Part shown: positions 38,005 through 48,154 of the stretch, piece by piece | How positions within the stretch are numbered: the first letter of the stretch is position 1 | How the letters are laid out: the number at the start of each line of letters is the position of its first letter | NCBI GenBank assembly: GCA_030060845.1 | Contig: CP094379.1 | Coordinates: forward strand, 255,737-319,736 | From: Candidatus Midichloria sp. | GTDB lineage: Bacteria > Pseudomonadota > Alphaproteobacteria > Rickettsiales > Midichloriaceae | Direction of reading: 5' to 3' | Length of the DNA stretch: 64,000 nt | Made by a program: the position numbers and the translations under genes | Notes under the pieces: generated by a model | What the model was told of the DNA's origin: nothing | Database searches by the model: none | What the model saw: the letters and a program-made list of their open reading frames with translations, nothing else

Positions 38005-39252
38005 TTATCTATATTTATAAATATTACCGTTGTTAGAAATTATATAGATATAATCGCCGAAAACGGCAGGAGAAGAGGTAACAAACTCCATGTCCACTAC
38101 ACTAGCAAGTAATCTTCCAGAATAAATATTAAATTTCAATAAGTATCCATCATAGCTTGTAATTAAAATACTATTTTTATTATAAATAACTGGCTTAGTC
38201 CATCTATGATAATTATTCTTAGCTTTTATACAGCTATTTAAATCAATCATATATTCAATTTGGCCTGTTTTTTTGTTTAGTACTGCTAGTTCATCTTTGT
38301 CTGTAATAACATAAATTACTTTGTTATATACGAGAAACTTTGTACTAGAGTTGATTTCTTGCTGCCAAAGTTTTTCTTGAGTCTGGTAATCAATTGCCAT
38401 TAATTTTCCATCTTTGGAGGTAGCGTAAATTACATCGTTTTCAATAAAGAAGTGATTTGGTATATACTTGTGAGTTTCACTATTTTTAAATCCATATTGA
38501 TTATGAATAACAAATATTTTATTAACTGTTCCTTTTTCTATATCAAGGGCAATAATTTCATTATTTGCTACTTGAAAAATAACGTTTTTATTATAAACAA
38601 CCGGAGCAAAATCTGCAACCGTTGATTGTACATAGCCTGCATCTATATGGCGCCAGATAATCGTTCCATCACTTTTCTTTAAAGCATAAATTTCGTTATG
38701 GGCACTATGAATAAATATTCTGTCACCATGAATAACCGGCCTGCCCTTAACTACATCATTAAATTTAGTAACCCAAATTTCTTTACCGCTTTGACTGTCT
38801 ACGGCAACCAATTTATTGACCCCATAAGTTACATATAAAACACCATTCTCTTCAATGATTTTTCCAACGGTTGTTAAAGAATTACTTTTATTATTTAACG
38901 ACTTACTCCATAATTTCTTGTTAAGGTCCAGATTATAAGCTATTAATTCACCTTTTGAGGTTAAAATTATTACTTTGTTTTTAGTTGCTAAAGGCTTATT
39001 TGTCACTCCAATTGTTTGAAATACATCTATTTTTTTCTGAGCCAGCAATTTTATTTTATTCAAAGACTTAAGGTTAGTGCACCTTTTAGTTGAAGCTACT
39101 TTTTTATTTAAATTCCCTTCTTTGTTATTTGATATAAATGCCTTTTGACGATCTCCAGGAAGTTTTTCTTTATTATAATTTGAATCAAAAACACTGCAAG
39201 AAGAGAGGAATAATTGAAAAGACATCAAAAATATAAAATAGCGCACAAGCAT
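38005..39252 (-). CDS. bamB: Outer-membrane assembly lipoprotein BamB
   Basis: BamB is the beta-propeller lipoprotein of the complex that folds outer-membrane proteins. The 415-residue protein has a lipoprotein signal with lipobox LSSC (Cys19) and then a run of PQQ-type WD-like repeats, each with an aromatic/Gly-Lys-x-x-W pattern: SKGELIAYNLDLNKKLWS, SQSGKEIWV, KSDGTIIWR, DYQTQEKLWQ and NKKTGQIEYM. This gives the expected eight-bladed propeller. It begins after about 630 bases of debris and ends close to the dead safE gene. With SurA and LptD in this window it forms the beta-barrel biogenesis set; the beta-barrel at 55 kb is a likely client. Confidence 0.88.
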   Translation of the reverse strand: MLVRYFIFLMSFQLFLSSCSVFDSNYNKEKLPGDRQKAFISNNKEGNLNKKVASTKRCTNLKSLNKIKLLAQKKIDVFQTIGVTNKPLATKNKVIILTSKGELIAYNLDLNKKLWSKSLNNKSNSLTTVGKIIEENGVLYVTYGVNKLVAVDSQSGKEIWVTKFNDVVKGRPVIHGDRIFIHSAHNEIYALKKSDGTIIWRHIDAGYVQSTVADFAPVVYNKNVIFQVANNEIIALDIEKGTVNKIFVIHNQYGFKNSETHKYIPNHFFIENDVIYATSKDGKLMAIDYQTQEKLWQQEINSSTKFLVYNKVIYVITDKDELAVLNKKTGQIEYMIDLNSCIKAKNNYHRWTKPVIYNKNSILITSYDGYLLKFNIYSGRLLASVVDMEFVTSSPAVFGDYIYIISNNGNIYKYR

Positions 39253-39539
39253 TAGAAATAAAAAATTAATTCAAATATAAAAACTTGATTAACACAATCT
39301 GCTATTTTTTGCAAAATTCTTTAATGTAAAAATGTTGAAGACTCTAATTTCTTAAAATAAAGATGAGATACTAAATTGGTTCTCTTAGATCAGTAGCATT
39401 AACCATATGTAGTTTAGCACTTCATATTTCTGAAGCTGTAAATATTTCCTAGCTATCATCTATATCTTGAGATAGTTCGTTAGTTATTTCTGTAATAATT
39501 AAAACCTCATTATAATTGTGCTTAATATGCCAATTATTA
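39253..39539. other. No recognisable gene upstream of bamB
   Basis: The stretch is AT-rich and full of stops on both strands. It probably includes the bamB promoter and the decayed tail of the terC pseudogene, but I see no reliable motif. Confidence 0.35.
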
Positions 39540-39880
39540 AGGTCTTATGCTGAGCTTTTAGTGAAATTTTAAAATTATTGAATACTAAAATAAAAACAAA
39601 AATGTTGTCAATGCTGAACGCTAACTCAACTGTGCTAACTCAACTAAGCATCTAGTTATAAATAAAACTGTTTTATTCCAATCAAAATAAGAAAAGATTA
39701 GGGCTGCAAATAAAAAAGCTAAGCTAATCAAACAAGCAGTCAGGATACTTGCTGTTCTTACTGAAATAGCGTAGATAGATGATTCTAAAGAGACCCCTAG
39801 ATCAAAGGCAGTAGCAAAGATTATAAGACTAAAAAATACTATACAAACCCTCTATAGAAAACATCGCTACCTGCTTAAAA
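39540..39880 (-). pseudogene. terC: TerC-family integral membrane protein, decayed fragment
   Basis: Minus-strand text reads FDLGVSLESSIYAISVRTAS, then ILTACLISLAFLFAALIF (a membrane helix), VLFITRCLVEL and, after a 14-base imperfect duplication and a frame change, VELAFSIDNIFVFILVFNNF. The E-x-x-L-S/x-I-D-N-x-F-V-F block and the preceding helix are the hallmark of TerC proteins, which are linked to metal export and membrane-protein quality control. The remaining helices are missing. A local duplication of GTTGAGTTAGC caused one of the breaks. Confidence 0.75.
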
Positions 39881-39888
39881 ATTATAAT

Positions 39889-42120
39889 TTATGACAGTAC
39901 AGCAGAAATAGCAGCAGAATTCAATATATCTGTTACAGAAGAGCCAATTTGTACTATCTGTACTCTCTTACTTAGTCCGCATAAAATAGGGCCTATTAAG
40001 GTAGCTTCTCCAAATTCCTGCAAAAGCCTGGATGATATATGTGCGCTATGTAAAGCTGGCATAATTAAGATATTAGCAGGTTTTGATAATCTGCAAAAAG
40101 GATAAAGTTTTAATAAGGATTGATTAATGGCAGCATTTGCAGCTAATTCCCCATCATATTCAAAATTAACCTTCCTTTTATCTAATATTGCGACAGCTTC
40201 TCTCATCTTTTGCGATTCTTTACGTTTTGGATTACCAAAAGTTGAAAAAGAAATAAAAGCAACTCTTGGCTCATATCCTAAATTTCTAACTTCCTCAGCA
40301 GCTTGAACTGCTATATCTGCTAGAGTTTCAGCAGTGGGCAACTCATTTATCGCAGTATCTGCCATAAATAATACTTTACCTGGCTTTGAAAGAATAGAGA
40401 GTGCAAAAAGTGGTTGGTTATCAGCTTTGTCAATAACTTTAGTAACGCTTTCTAAAGTTGATAGATACCCGTGGGCAAGCCCTGCAACCATTGCATCTGC
40501 TCCGTTGTTTACAAGCATTAATGCGCCAAAGAGAGTCAAGTCGTTTATTATATCCTTTTTACAATCAGCTTCTGTCATACCATCTCTTTGTCTTCTTTTA
40601 TACAAAAATTCAATATACTTATCTGCTTCAATCTTGGCTGGATTTATGACTTGAATTTTAGCCTCTTCATTAGAAATAATTTGATAAACTTTATTCGCTT
40701 CACCAATAATGATTGCTTCCCCATATCTATTTTTACACCACTCAAGTGCAGCTTTAACCATAGCTGTACTATCATTAGCAAAAATCACTTTTTTACAGTT
40801 ATTCCTTAATCTAGAAAAGAAATTATTAGTTATACTGGTAACGGGGTTCAATCGAGCTGTAAGCCCTATTTTATATTCAAAAAAGTCTTTAATAGGTTTT
40901 TTTGCTACTCCAGAGTCCATAGCGGCTTTAGCAACAGCTGCTGGAACTTCTTGTATTAATCTTGAATCAAATGGTACAGGAATTATATAATCTGGACCAA
41001 ATTTATGCTTTTTGCCAGCGTAAGCAACCATAACTTCTTCTGTTACCTCTTGTCTTGCAAGCGAGGCTATAGCATTGGCTGCTGCGCTCTTCATTTCTAA
41101 ATTAATTGTGGTGGCTTGAGTATCAAGAGCTCCTCTAAAAATATAAGGAAAGCACATAACATTATTTACCTGATTATTATAATCAGATCGCCCAGTTGCA
41201 ACAATTGCATCATTTCTTACTGAGCTAACATCTTCTGGTGTTATTTCTGGCTCTGGGTTGGCCATTGCGAAAATAATTGGTTTTTCAGCCATAGTGCCCA
41301 CCATCTCTTTGCTTAAGGCTCTTTTAACAGAAAGTCCTAAAAATACATCAGCTCCAGCTACTGCATCTGCTAAGGTTCTTTTGTTTGTATCACTAGCATG
41401 AGCCGCTTTCCATTCGTTCATACCTTCAGTTCTGCCTTTGTAGATTACTCCTTTAGTGTCACAAAGAATTGCATTTTTTAAACCCATTGACTTTAATAGC
41501 TCTATACATGCAATTGCTGCAGCTCCAGCACCATTTACCACTACTTTCATATCAGTAAAATTACGTCCAGTAATGTAGGCAGCATTAATAAGCCCAGCTG
41601 CTGCAACGATTGCAGTCCCATGTTGATCATCATGAAAAACTGGTATGTCGAGTAATTTTTTTAATTCTTTTTCAATTATAAAACATTCTGGAGCTTTTAT
41701 ATCCTCAAGGTTAATCCCGCCCCAACTTAAGCCTATATTTTTTACTGTATTAACAAATTCTTTGGGATCTTCAGTATCAACCTCAATGTCAATTGAATCA
41801 ATATCTGCAAATCTTTTGAAAAGTATAGCTTTGCCTTCCATAACAGGTTTAGATGCAAGAGCGCCAAGGTTACCAAGACCTAGAACAGCTGTGCCATTTG
41901 AAATGACTGCAACGAAATTACCTTTTGATGTGTATTCATATGCGAGACTTTTATCTCGTTGGATTTCTAAGCATGGCGCTGCAACACCAGGAGAATAAGC
42001 GAGAGCTAAACTCCGTTGATTTACCAAAGGCTTAATTATATCAAGGCCAATTTTTCCCTTTTTGCCTGTGGAATGAAAATGTAAAGAATCTTTATAAATT
42101 TGGTTATTACTCACGCTCAT
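39889..42120 (-). CDS. maeB: NADP-dependent malic enzyme with phosphotransacetylase-like domain
   Basis: MaeB oxidatively decarboxylates malate to pyruvate, producing NADPH, and feeds carbon from host-derived dicarboxylates. The protein has about 743 residues in the two-domain MaeB form. The malic-enzyme part (about 1-430) has ALAYSPGVAAPC, NGTAVLGLGNLGALA, FHDDQHGTAIV and the NADP-binding VVNGAGAAA. The phosphotransacetylase-like part (about 435-743) has DAMVAGLAHGYLSTLE, FMADTAINELPTAE and VGPILxGL-like LIGPILCGLSKRV; it is regulatory in known enzymes. I chose the ATG at 42120, preceded by a GAGG ribosome-binding site, rather than the upstream ATG at 42180. NadK in this window supplies the NADP. 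Confidence 0.94.
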   Translation of the reverse strand: MSVSNNQIYKDSLHFHSTGKKGKIGLDIIKPLVNQRSLALAYSPGVAAPCLEIQRDKSLAYEYTSKGNFVAVISNGTAVLGLGNLGALASKPVMEGKAILFKRFADIDSIDIEVDTEDPKEFVNTVKNIGLSWGGINLEDIKAPECFIIEKELKKLLDIPVFHDDQHGTAIVAAAGLINAAYITGRNFTDMKVVVNGAGAAAIACIELLKSMGLKNAILCDTKGVIYKGRTEGMNEWKAAHASDTNKRTLADAVAGADVFLGLSVKRALSKEMVGTMAEKPIIFAMANPEPEITPEDVSSVRNDAIVATGRSDYNNQVNNVMCFPYIFRGALDTQATTINLEMKSAAANAIASLARQEVTEEVMVAYAGKKHKFGPDYIIPVPFDSRLIQEVPAAVAKAAMDSGVAKKPIKDFFEYKIGLTARLNPVTSITNNFFSRLRNNCKKVIFANDSTAMVKAALEWCKNRYGEAIIIGEANKVYQIISNEEAKIQVINPAKIEADKYIEFLYKRRQRDGMTEADCKKDIINDLTLFGALMLVNNGADAMVAGLAHGYLSTLESVTKVIDKADNQPLFALSILSKPGKVLFMADTAINELPTAETLADIAVQAAEEVRNLGYEPRVAFISFSTFGNPKRKESQKMREAVAILDKRKVNFEYDGELAANAAINQSLLKLYPFCRLSKPANILIMPALHSAHISSRLLQEFGEATLIGPILCGLSKRVQIVQIGSSVTDILNSAAISAVLS

Positions 42121-42208
42121 TAAATTTTTCCTCACTAAAATCACGATTAATAATTTAATTCTATCAATAAAACATATCAAGACAAATACTGACTGTATAA
42201 GTTTTTAT

Positions 42209-42221
42209 GCTGCATTGCAGC
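42209..42221. promoter_or_regulatory. 13-bp palindrome between maeB and phosphohexomutase
   Basis: GCTGCATTGCAGC is a perfect palindrome around one base in the short divergent spacer between maeB and the phosphohexomutase gene. It could be an operator or a small hairpin; no T-run follows on either strand at the right distance for a typical terminator. Function is unknown. Confidence 0.3.
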
Positions 42222-42316
42222 AGCTCTTTAAAAATTTTTTAGTATAAAAATAATTGATGTATTAAAGCTTGATTAATATTATAAGATGCCAAAAACTATT
42301 TTTTGTGCACATCTCT

Positions 42317-43723
42317 ATGCACCAACATTATAAATTTGCTAGTGAAATTATTAGGGCATATGATATTAGGGGTGTATTTGGAGAAAATTTAAACGAAGAA
42401 GATGCTCTTTTTCTGGCGTTGAAATTACTACAAGCAAGAAGTAAGATGGAATTAAAGGGAAAAGTTTGTATTGGATATGATGGCAGAACTAGTTCACCAG
42501 CTCTCTATAAAGCTTTTTTAAAAGGATTAATGACAGAAGATATAAAAATCACTGACCTAGGTTTAGTTCCTACCCCAGTATTATACTTTGCAGCTAATTA
42601 CCTTCCTGATATTGATGTGGCCGTTATGATAACTGGTTCTCATAATCCCGCTAATCATAATGGCTTTAAAGTTATGCTAAACGGAAAGGCACTTTTCGGG
42701 CAAGACTTAAAGGATTTAGCTAACCTAGAAGTTGTGAATTACCAGTCACACCGAGCTCAAGCTGAGGTTATAAGATTTGATATTGAAACGGCTTATCTTA
42801 CTGTATTACAAGAATTAATTTCTATTAACAATAACTTGAGAATAGTTTGGGATCCTGGCAATGGTGCTGCTTGTAATATTCTAAAACAGTTAATTACGTA
42901 TTTGCCTAGCAACCATTTGATAATAAATGGCGAAGTAGATGGTCGTTTCCCAGCGCATCACCCAGACCCTAGTAGGACGGAAAATTTACAACAGCTGATA
43001 AGAAAAGTGAAAGAAGAAGGTTATGATTTTGGTATAGCATTTGATGGTGATGCAGACCGACTTGGAATTGTTGATAAGAGGGGGCAAATATTGTTTGGTT
43101 CTCACCTACTATATATTTTTGCTTTTGACTTACTAAAAAGAAACCCTGGGGCAACGATTCTCACTGATATGAAAATGAGTGCTCTAATAATGAATACACT
43201 CAAAAAATTAAATTGTAATTTAATACAATACAAAACTGGTCATGCATTAATTAAGGCCAAGATGAAAGAAGTGAACTCAATGCTTGCAGCTGAAATGAGT
43301 GGACACATATTTTTTGCAGAGAGTTACTATGGTTTTGATGATGCAATTTTTGGTGCATGTAAATTTTTAGAAATTGCCTATCATGATCCTGCACTTATAG
43401 AAAGGAGTTTACAGATAACTAAAAGTGCACTTTCTGTTCCTGAGCGCAAAATTAATGCCAATGAATTACAAAAAGAAAAATTCATTAATGCAGTAAGATC
43501 TTTTTTACGGCAAACAAATTATCAATTCAGCGAAATAGACGGCATTAGAGTTGATCGAGAAGGTGGCTGGTGGCTTATTAGAGCTTCAAATACGGAGAAC
43601 TTAATATTGTTTACTGGTGAAGCATATACCGAGGGTGCAGCCTCAGAGATTAATAAAATATTTGATAAATTATTAAGTGTAGGAAGTAGCGTAGCAGGCA
43701 TAAACTACCCAAATAGCTTCTGA
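42317..43723 (+). CDS. Phosphomannomutase/phosphoglucomutase (AlgC/ManB type)
   Basis: The enzyme moves phosphate between C6 and C1 of mannose or glucose, giving precursors of surface sugars. The alpha-D-phosphohexomutase signatures are present: AYDIRGVFGENL near residue 14-25, the phosphoserine loop TGSHNPANHNG at 106-116, the metal loop FDGDADRLGIVD near 245 and the sugar-binding AEMSGHIFF near 320. The C-terminal phosphate-binding RASNTENL closes the list. I start at the ATG 42317 (about 468 residues); a TTG at 42269 opens the same frame earlier. It diverges from maeB. Together with the glycosyltransferase at the left edge and LptD it points to surface glycan production. Confidence 0.9.
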   Translation: MHQHYKFASEIIRAYDIRGVFGENLNEEDALFLALKLLQARSKMELKGKVCIGYDGRTSSPALYKAFLKGLMTEDIKITDLGLVPTPVLYFAANYLPDIDVAVMITGSHNPANHNGFKVMLNGKALFGQDLKDLANLEVVNYQSHRAQAEVIRFDIETAYLTVLQELISINNNLRIVWDPGNGAACNILKQLITYLPSNHLIINGEVDGRFPAHHPDPSRTENLQQLIRKVKEEGYDFGIAFDGDADRLGIVDKRGQILFGSHLLYIFAFDLLKRNPGATILTDMKMSALIMNTLKKLNCNLIQYKTGHALIKAKMKEVNSMLAAEMSGHIFFAESYYGFDDAIFGACKFLEIAYHDPALIERSLQITKSALSVPERKINANELQKEKFINAVRSFLRQTNYQFSEIDGIRVDREGGWWLIRASNTENLILFTGEAYTEGAASEINKIFDKLLSVGSSVAGINYPNSF

Positions 43724-44326
43724 AACAAGCTATGTTATATCTTTAGCTCTTTATATGTTAATATATTCACCAGCATCATTCGTCATGTCATGCTCTAATG
43801 GATTTGAGTCTTCGAGATTTTGGGAGATATTATCGTAGTTCAATTTATATTTTTCTACATCGTCATTCTCTTCTTGAAATATCGACCACAAGCTCTGGTA
43901 TATTGATTCTAAGCAGTCATAAGGTTTTTTTACTCCCCAAGTTCATACTTCCCAAAAGAAAAGAAGGTATAGCAAGGTTCAATGCACATATTCATCATTT
44001 CAATTATACTAATACAACACTCACATATTGTAACAACTGCTACTATAACTATGGCTAAACTGATATCAGGTTGTGTTAAACTAAATATTTTTTCTGATTT
44101 TTCATTACCATCTTGATTTTTAAGTCCAAATTTTCTTGCACAAAAATCAATTAATACTCCTGTGAGCTCTCCCCCAAGGTTGGAAGTGTAATATAAATAG
44201 GGCCATTTTCTGCACCTAAAGCAAAATTTCTAGCAACATGAATAACTTTTTACTAACCCAGTGAACAAACTTGTTAATGATGTTAGTATAATCATTTCAT
44301 ATAACATAAAGAACCTTTATTGAAAA
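43724..44326 (-). other. No intact gene; possible relic of a small membrane protein
   Basis: On the minus strand a frame from about 44235 to 43990 reads NFALGAENGPIYITLPTLGG and then LTGVLIDFCARKFGLKNQDG, followed by a hydrophobic stretch AIVIVAVVTI; stops and a one-base shift break it. It looks like decayed coding sequence but I do not recognise the family. Plus-strand frames here are not convincing. Confidence 0.35.
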
Positions 44327-45664
44327 TTAAGCACTTTTGCCATTAAGTCTATCAAAAGTTTTTTTATATCTCAAAAGGATTAATAGCGTTTTGAGCTCTG
44401 GCCCAGATTCGAGTCCAGTTAAAGCTTTTCTGATTGGTATAAATAATTCTTTACCAGATTTTTTAGTTATTTTCTTAACTTCTTCAATCCAGGTAGACCA
44501 AGTGTCAATATTCCATGGCTCCTTAGGAAGCACTGTTGCTGCTTTCTTCGTAATCTCATAATCCATGGCAGTTGGTTCTAGAATAGTGTTACAGATCTGC
44601 CACCATGAGCTTATTTCTCTGATATTTGCTATATTGTGCTTTGTGATTTCCCAAAATTCCTCTCCTACATCATCTAAACCTTCGGTTTCAAAGCGCTTCT
44701 TAGCAATTTTATATGGCATAGCATGTATTAATTTGGCATTCAATATTTCTAACTCCCTCTGATCATAGTTAGAAGGAGACTTTCCAAGGTCGCTTAACAC
44801 GAAATTCCTTATTAGATCCTGCATATTTTGATAAGGATAAATTGGATCTGAGGTACCAATTTTTGTCAAAAAGCTATTAATAGCCATCGGTTCGATTCCT
44901 ACCTGCCGTAAAGAATAAATATCAAAGCCACCCAAGCGCTTTGATATTTCCTGTTCATTGGAAGTAAGCAACGAAAGATGGGCTAAGTTAGGCGATCTGG
45001 CATTTAATGCTTCAAAAATTTGTATATGTATAGCACTATTTGAAAGGTGATCCTCGCCCCTTATCACATTTGTAATTCCAAACTCAATGTCATCAACAAC
45101 TGAAGCTAAAGTATATGTCATAGAACCATCAGCTCTTATTAAAACAGGATCACTCAAATTACCAGGCACAAGGCTCATTGGACCCTTAATTCCATCATTC
45201 CACGCTATAGCCAATTCACTGATTAAGAAACGCCAATGAGGTTTTATTCCTTGTTTTTCAAATTGTTCTTTTTGGGAGGTAGTTAACTTTAGAGATGCTC
45301 TATCATATATTGGTGGAAGATTTCTGCTAAGTAAGTTCTTCTTTTTAAGTGCTAGTTCTTCTTGTGTTTCATAGCAGGGATATAATCTACCATTTTCAAT
45401 AAGCTTTTGCTTAGCAGCTTCATATTTTTCAAGCCTTTCTGACTGAAAAAATAACTCATCCCATTCAAGTCCTAACCACTGTAAGTCTCTCTTTATAGCC
45501 TCAATATACGTTGTTTCTGATCTTTCTGTGTCAGTATCGTCTATTCTTAAAATAAATTTACCGCCCGTTGAACGAGCAAAAAGCCAATTAATTAGAGCAG
45601 TCCTAACATTGCCCACATGTAAGAAGCCTGTGGGGCTTGGTGCAAACCTTGTAATTAACTTCAT
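44327..45664 (-). CDS. gltX: Glutamyl-tRNA synthetase
   Basis: The class I synthetase charges tRNA-Glu (and tRNA-Gln where an amidotransferase is used). The 445-residue protein has the HIGH-type motif in PSPTGFLHVGNVRTAL (HVG at 16-18), RIDDTDTERS near 42-51, the glutamate pocket region RGEDHLSNSAIHIQI near 200 and the KMSKS-type motif EISKRLGGFDI near 235. The anticodon-binding helical domain fills the C-terminus. The sequence is intact. Rickettsiales commonly carry two gltX paralogues; whether this is the discriminating or non-discriminating copy cannot be decided here. It converges with nothing close and starts about 120 bases from dapE, which runs the other way. Confidence 0.95.
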   Translation of the reverse strand: MKLITRFAPSPTGFLHVGNVRTALINWLFARSTGGKFILRIDDTDTERSETTYIEAIKRDLQWLGLEWDELFFQSERLEKYEAAKQKLIENGRLYPCYETQEELALKKKNLLSRNLPPIYDRASLKLTTSQKEQFEKQGIKPHWRFLISELAIAWNDGIKGPMSLVPGNLSDPVLIRADGSMTYTLASVVDDIEFGITNVIRGEDHLSNSAIHIQIFEALNARSPNLAHLSLLTSNEQEISKRLGGFDIYSLRQVGIEPMAINSFLTKIGTSDPIYPYQNMQDLIRNFVLSDLGKSPSNYDQRELEILNAKLIHAMPYKIAKKRFETEGLDDVGEEFWEITKHNIANIREISSWWQICNTILEPTAMDYEITKKAATVLPKEPWNIDTWSTWIEEVKKITKKSGKELFIPIRKALTGLESGPELKTLLILLRYKKTFDRLNGKSA

Positions 45665-45787
45665 TTATAAGAATTTCAATCTGATTTATTTTCTAACTTA
45701 AACGTTTTTTGAAATTTTGCAATTCATTTTTATTATTGAAATATTATGCACTCAATATAATATCCAGAAAAATCAATTTTATGAGCT

Positions 45788-46933
45788 ATGAGACAAGTAA
45801 ACCTATTGCAACAACTGATTCGCTTCAAAAGTATTACTCCCACAGATGATGGTTGCTTAAAATTTCTGAAGCAATTATTACAAAATATTGGATTTAAATG
45901 CCATCTTATTGAATTTCAAGAAGCAGATCTAGAACCCGTCCAAAATCTTTATGCTAGGTTAGGTAAAAAAGGCATAAATTTCTGTTTTGCGGGGCATGTC
46001 GATGTTGTGCTGCCTGGGAAAGAATCGGAGTGGCAAGTTTTACCATTTAGTGGTGATGAAGTAGATGGCTGCATTTATGGCAGAGGTGCAGTTGATATGA
46101 AAGGAGCGCTCACGGCTTTTATCGAAGCAGTGAGAAGAGGCATGGATAAAAGCATTATTAATCAAGAAAATAGCATAAGTCTCTTGCTTACTGCAGATGA
46201 AGAAGGAATAGCAATAAACGGTACTAAAAAAATGTTACCATGGCTTGAAGCAAGAAATGAAAAAATAGATGTATGTATTATAGGCGAACCCACAAGCACA
46301 AATTGTGTTGGTGATACAATTAAGATTGGAGCACGTGGTAGTATCACGCTTACTATTAAAGTTATAGGTAAACAAGGACATGTAGCCTATCATCAACTTG
46401 CTCAAAATCCTATTCCTATTCTTGCAAATATAATTAAAGAACTTAAATCAACCAGTTTAGATAACGGTAATCTTTATTTTCAGCCTTCTAATTTAGAGTT
46501 TACTAATTTAAGTGTTGGAAATGAAGCAGAAAACGTTATACCAGGTTCTGCAAAGGTAAGGTGTAATATTAGGTTTGGCAATATGCATACTGCAACAAGT
46601 CTCGCTACCAAGATTGAGGAAATATGTGAAAAGTATACCAATAATTTTGATTTAAAGTGGCATAGTAGTGGTGAAGCTTTCATAACTAACTATGAAAGGC
46701 TAGCTCCAATAGTTGCGGGAGCCGTTAAAGAAGTTGCTAACATAGACTCTAAAATCAACACGTTAGGCGGAACCTCTGATGCACGATTTTTAACTAAGTA
46801 TTGTCCAACAGTTGAGGTTGGATTGCTTAACAAAACTGCTCATCAGATTAATGAAAATGTTTCTTTAGAGGATTTAGAGATACTTACAGAAATCTATATT
46901 AAGATCTTGCAAAAATACGGAATTTTTAAATAA
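45788..46933 (+). CDS. dapE: Succinyl-diaminopimelate desuccinylase
   Basis: DapE is a di-zinc M20 amidohydrolase that releases succinate from N-succinyl-LL-diaminopimelate, giving a precursor of meso-diaminopimelate for peptidoglycan and of lysine. The 381-residue protein has the metal ligands His70 and Asp72 in FAGHVDVV, the bridging Asp103 in GRGAVDMKG, the Glu pair in TADEEG near 136-140, and the final His in NKTAHQINENV near 353. Family length is about 375-385. It diverges from gltX. With murG and mreB it supports retention of cell-wall precursor synthesis. Confidence 0.95.
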   Translation: MRQVNLLQQLIRFKSITPTDDGCLKFLKQLLQNIGFKCHLIEFQEADLEPVQNLYARLGKKGINFCFAGHVDVVLPGKESEWQVLPFSGDEVDGCIYGRGAVDMKGALTAFIEAVRRGMDKSIINQENSISLLLTADEEGIAINGTKKMLPWLEARNEKIDVCIIGEPTSTNCVGDTIKIGARGSITLTIKVIGKQGHVAYHQLAQNPIPILANIIKELKSTSLDNGNLYFQPSNLEFTNLSVGNEAENVIPGSAKVRCNIRFGNMHTATSLATKIEEICEKYTNNFDLKWHSSGEAFITNYERLAPIVAGAVKEVANIDSKINTLGGTSDARFLTKYCPTVEVGLLNKTAHQINENVSLEDLEILTEIYIKILQKYGIFK

Positions 46934-47009
46934 ACAAGATATCTTAATAAAAATGTAATATTTTGTTGTTGATTTAAGAGAACTGACGATGTAACTAATA
47001 AAAGAATTA

Positions 47010-48130
47010 ATGATTTCTCATGTAAAAACTCTTTACTTTATTGGAGTCGAGTTCATAGAAGTTGAAGTTCAAGTTCTGGTATGTAGCGGTATAGCAGCAT
47101 TTAATATAATTGGTATGCCTAATAAAGCAATTAATGAGTTAAAAGAACGAATTAGGGCTGCTTTTGGTAGTATAGAACCTAGTATTCTAATGAAAAGAGT
47201 TACAGTCAATTTATCACCGGCAGATTTGTTAAAGAAAGTAACCACTTTGATTTGGCTATTGCTATTGGTTTGCTAATTGAAATGAACAGTATTCCTTAAG
47301 AAGAAATCGATTAATTTTATTGTCATGGGAGAATTATCATTAGATGTCAGGATAGCGAGGGTACCAGGAGCTTTATCTGCTGCAATCAAGGCAAATGCTA
47401 AAAACTTAGGCTTGTGATTTATCCTCAAGCTAATGAGAGAGAGGCAAGCTGATCTGGAAATAAGACAATTAATTATAGCTCATAATATGATTGAAATTAT
47501 AAATCACTTTAGTAGAGAGCAAATATTGCAATACTTAAAATTTCCCAAAATAGTATCTAAATCAAATACTAATAAAATTGATATGAAAGATATCAATGGG
47601 TGAGCATTACTAAAAGAGCCATAGAAATAGCAGCAGTTGGAAGACATCATATGTTAATGATTAGCCCCTCGGGATTCTTGGCAAATCCATGCTTGCTAAG
47701 AGGTTAACTAGTATTATGCCTAGCTTGACTAATATGGAAATGCTTGAAATAAGCATCACAGCTAGTTTAGCTGTAGAGGTTTTTTGAAGAATCTGGATTA
47801 ATTGAAAGAATACCTGAGGGAGTCCCAAAGTTTTACTTCTATGGCAGCTATGGTTGGTAGCAGAAAAAACGCTGAACCAGGAAAGAAGTCACTTTAGCAC
47901 ATTGCGGAGTGCTTTTTATGGGGATGAATTACCAGAATTTTCAAGAAATGTTTTAGAGTCATTAAACAACCAATTGAATCTAAAAATATTACTATTGCAA
48001 GAGTAAAAATCATGCGATCTATCTAGCTAAATTTAAAAATTCCGTATTTTTGCATTTTCAATTAATTGCTGCAATGAGTCCTTACAAGTGTGGATATTTT
48101 GGTAGTGCTAATAGCTTCTTGCACCAAGAA
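47010..48130 (+). pseudogene. comM: ComM/YifB Mg-chelatase-like AAA+ protein, decayed
   Basis: Functional ComM is a hexameric helicase that helps branch migration of incoming DNA. Here the first 78 codons are open (MISHVKTLYFIGVEFIEVEV ... INELKERIRAAFGSIEPSIL ... VNLSPADL), then every frame is needed in turn. The pieces are MGELSLDVRIARVPGALSAAI (about 47323-47385), HHMLMI followed by a damaged P-loop with NPCLLRG where GPPGxGKT is expected (about 47648-47700), ASMAAMVG (about 47845) and LAHCGVLFMGMNYQNFQEM, where other copies have FMDELPEF (about 47897-47950). AAMSPYKCGYFG is the last (about 48072-48107). The end is cut off at an IS5-family chimera. It is dead. Confidence 0.9.
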
Positions 48131-48154
48131 CTGTTAACCAAGCAGGTTAAACTG

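Noticed and set aside
40334-40990. Several plus-strand frames of 60-106 codons inside maeB, and similar ones inside mutS, gltX, rnj and tlc
   Set aside because: They are antisense shadows of intact conserved genes on the other strand.
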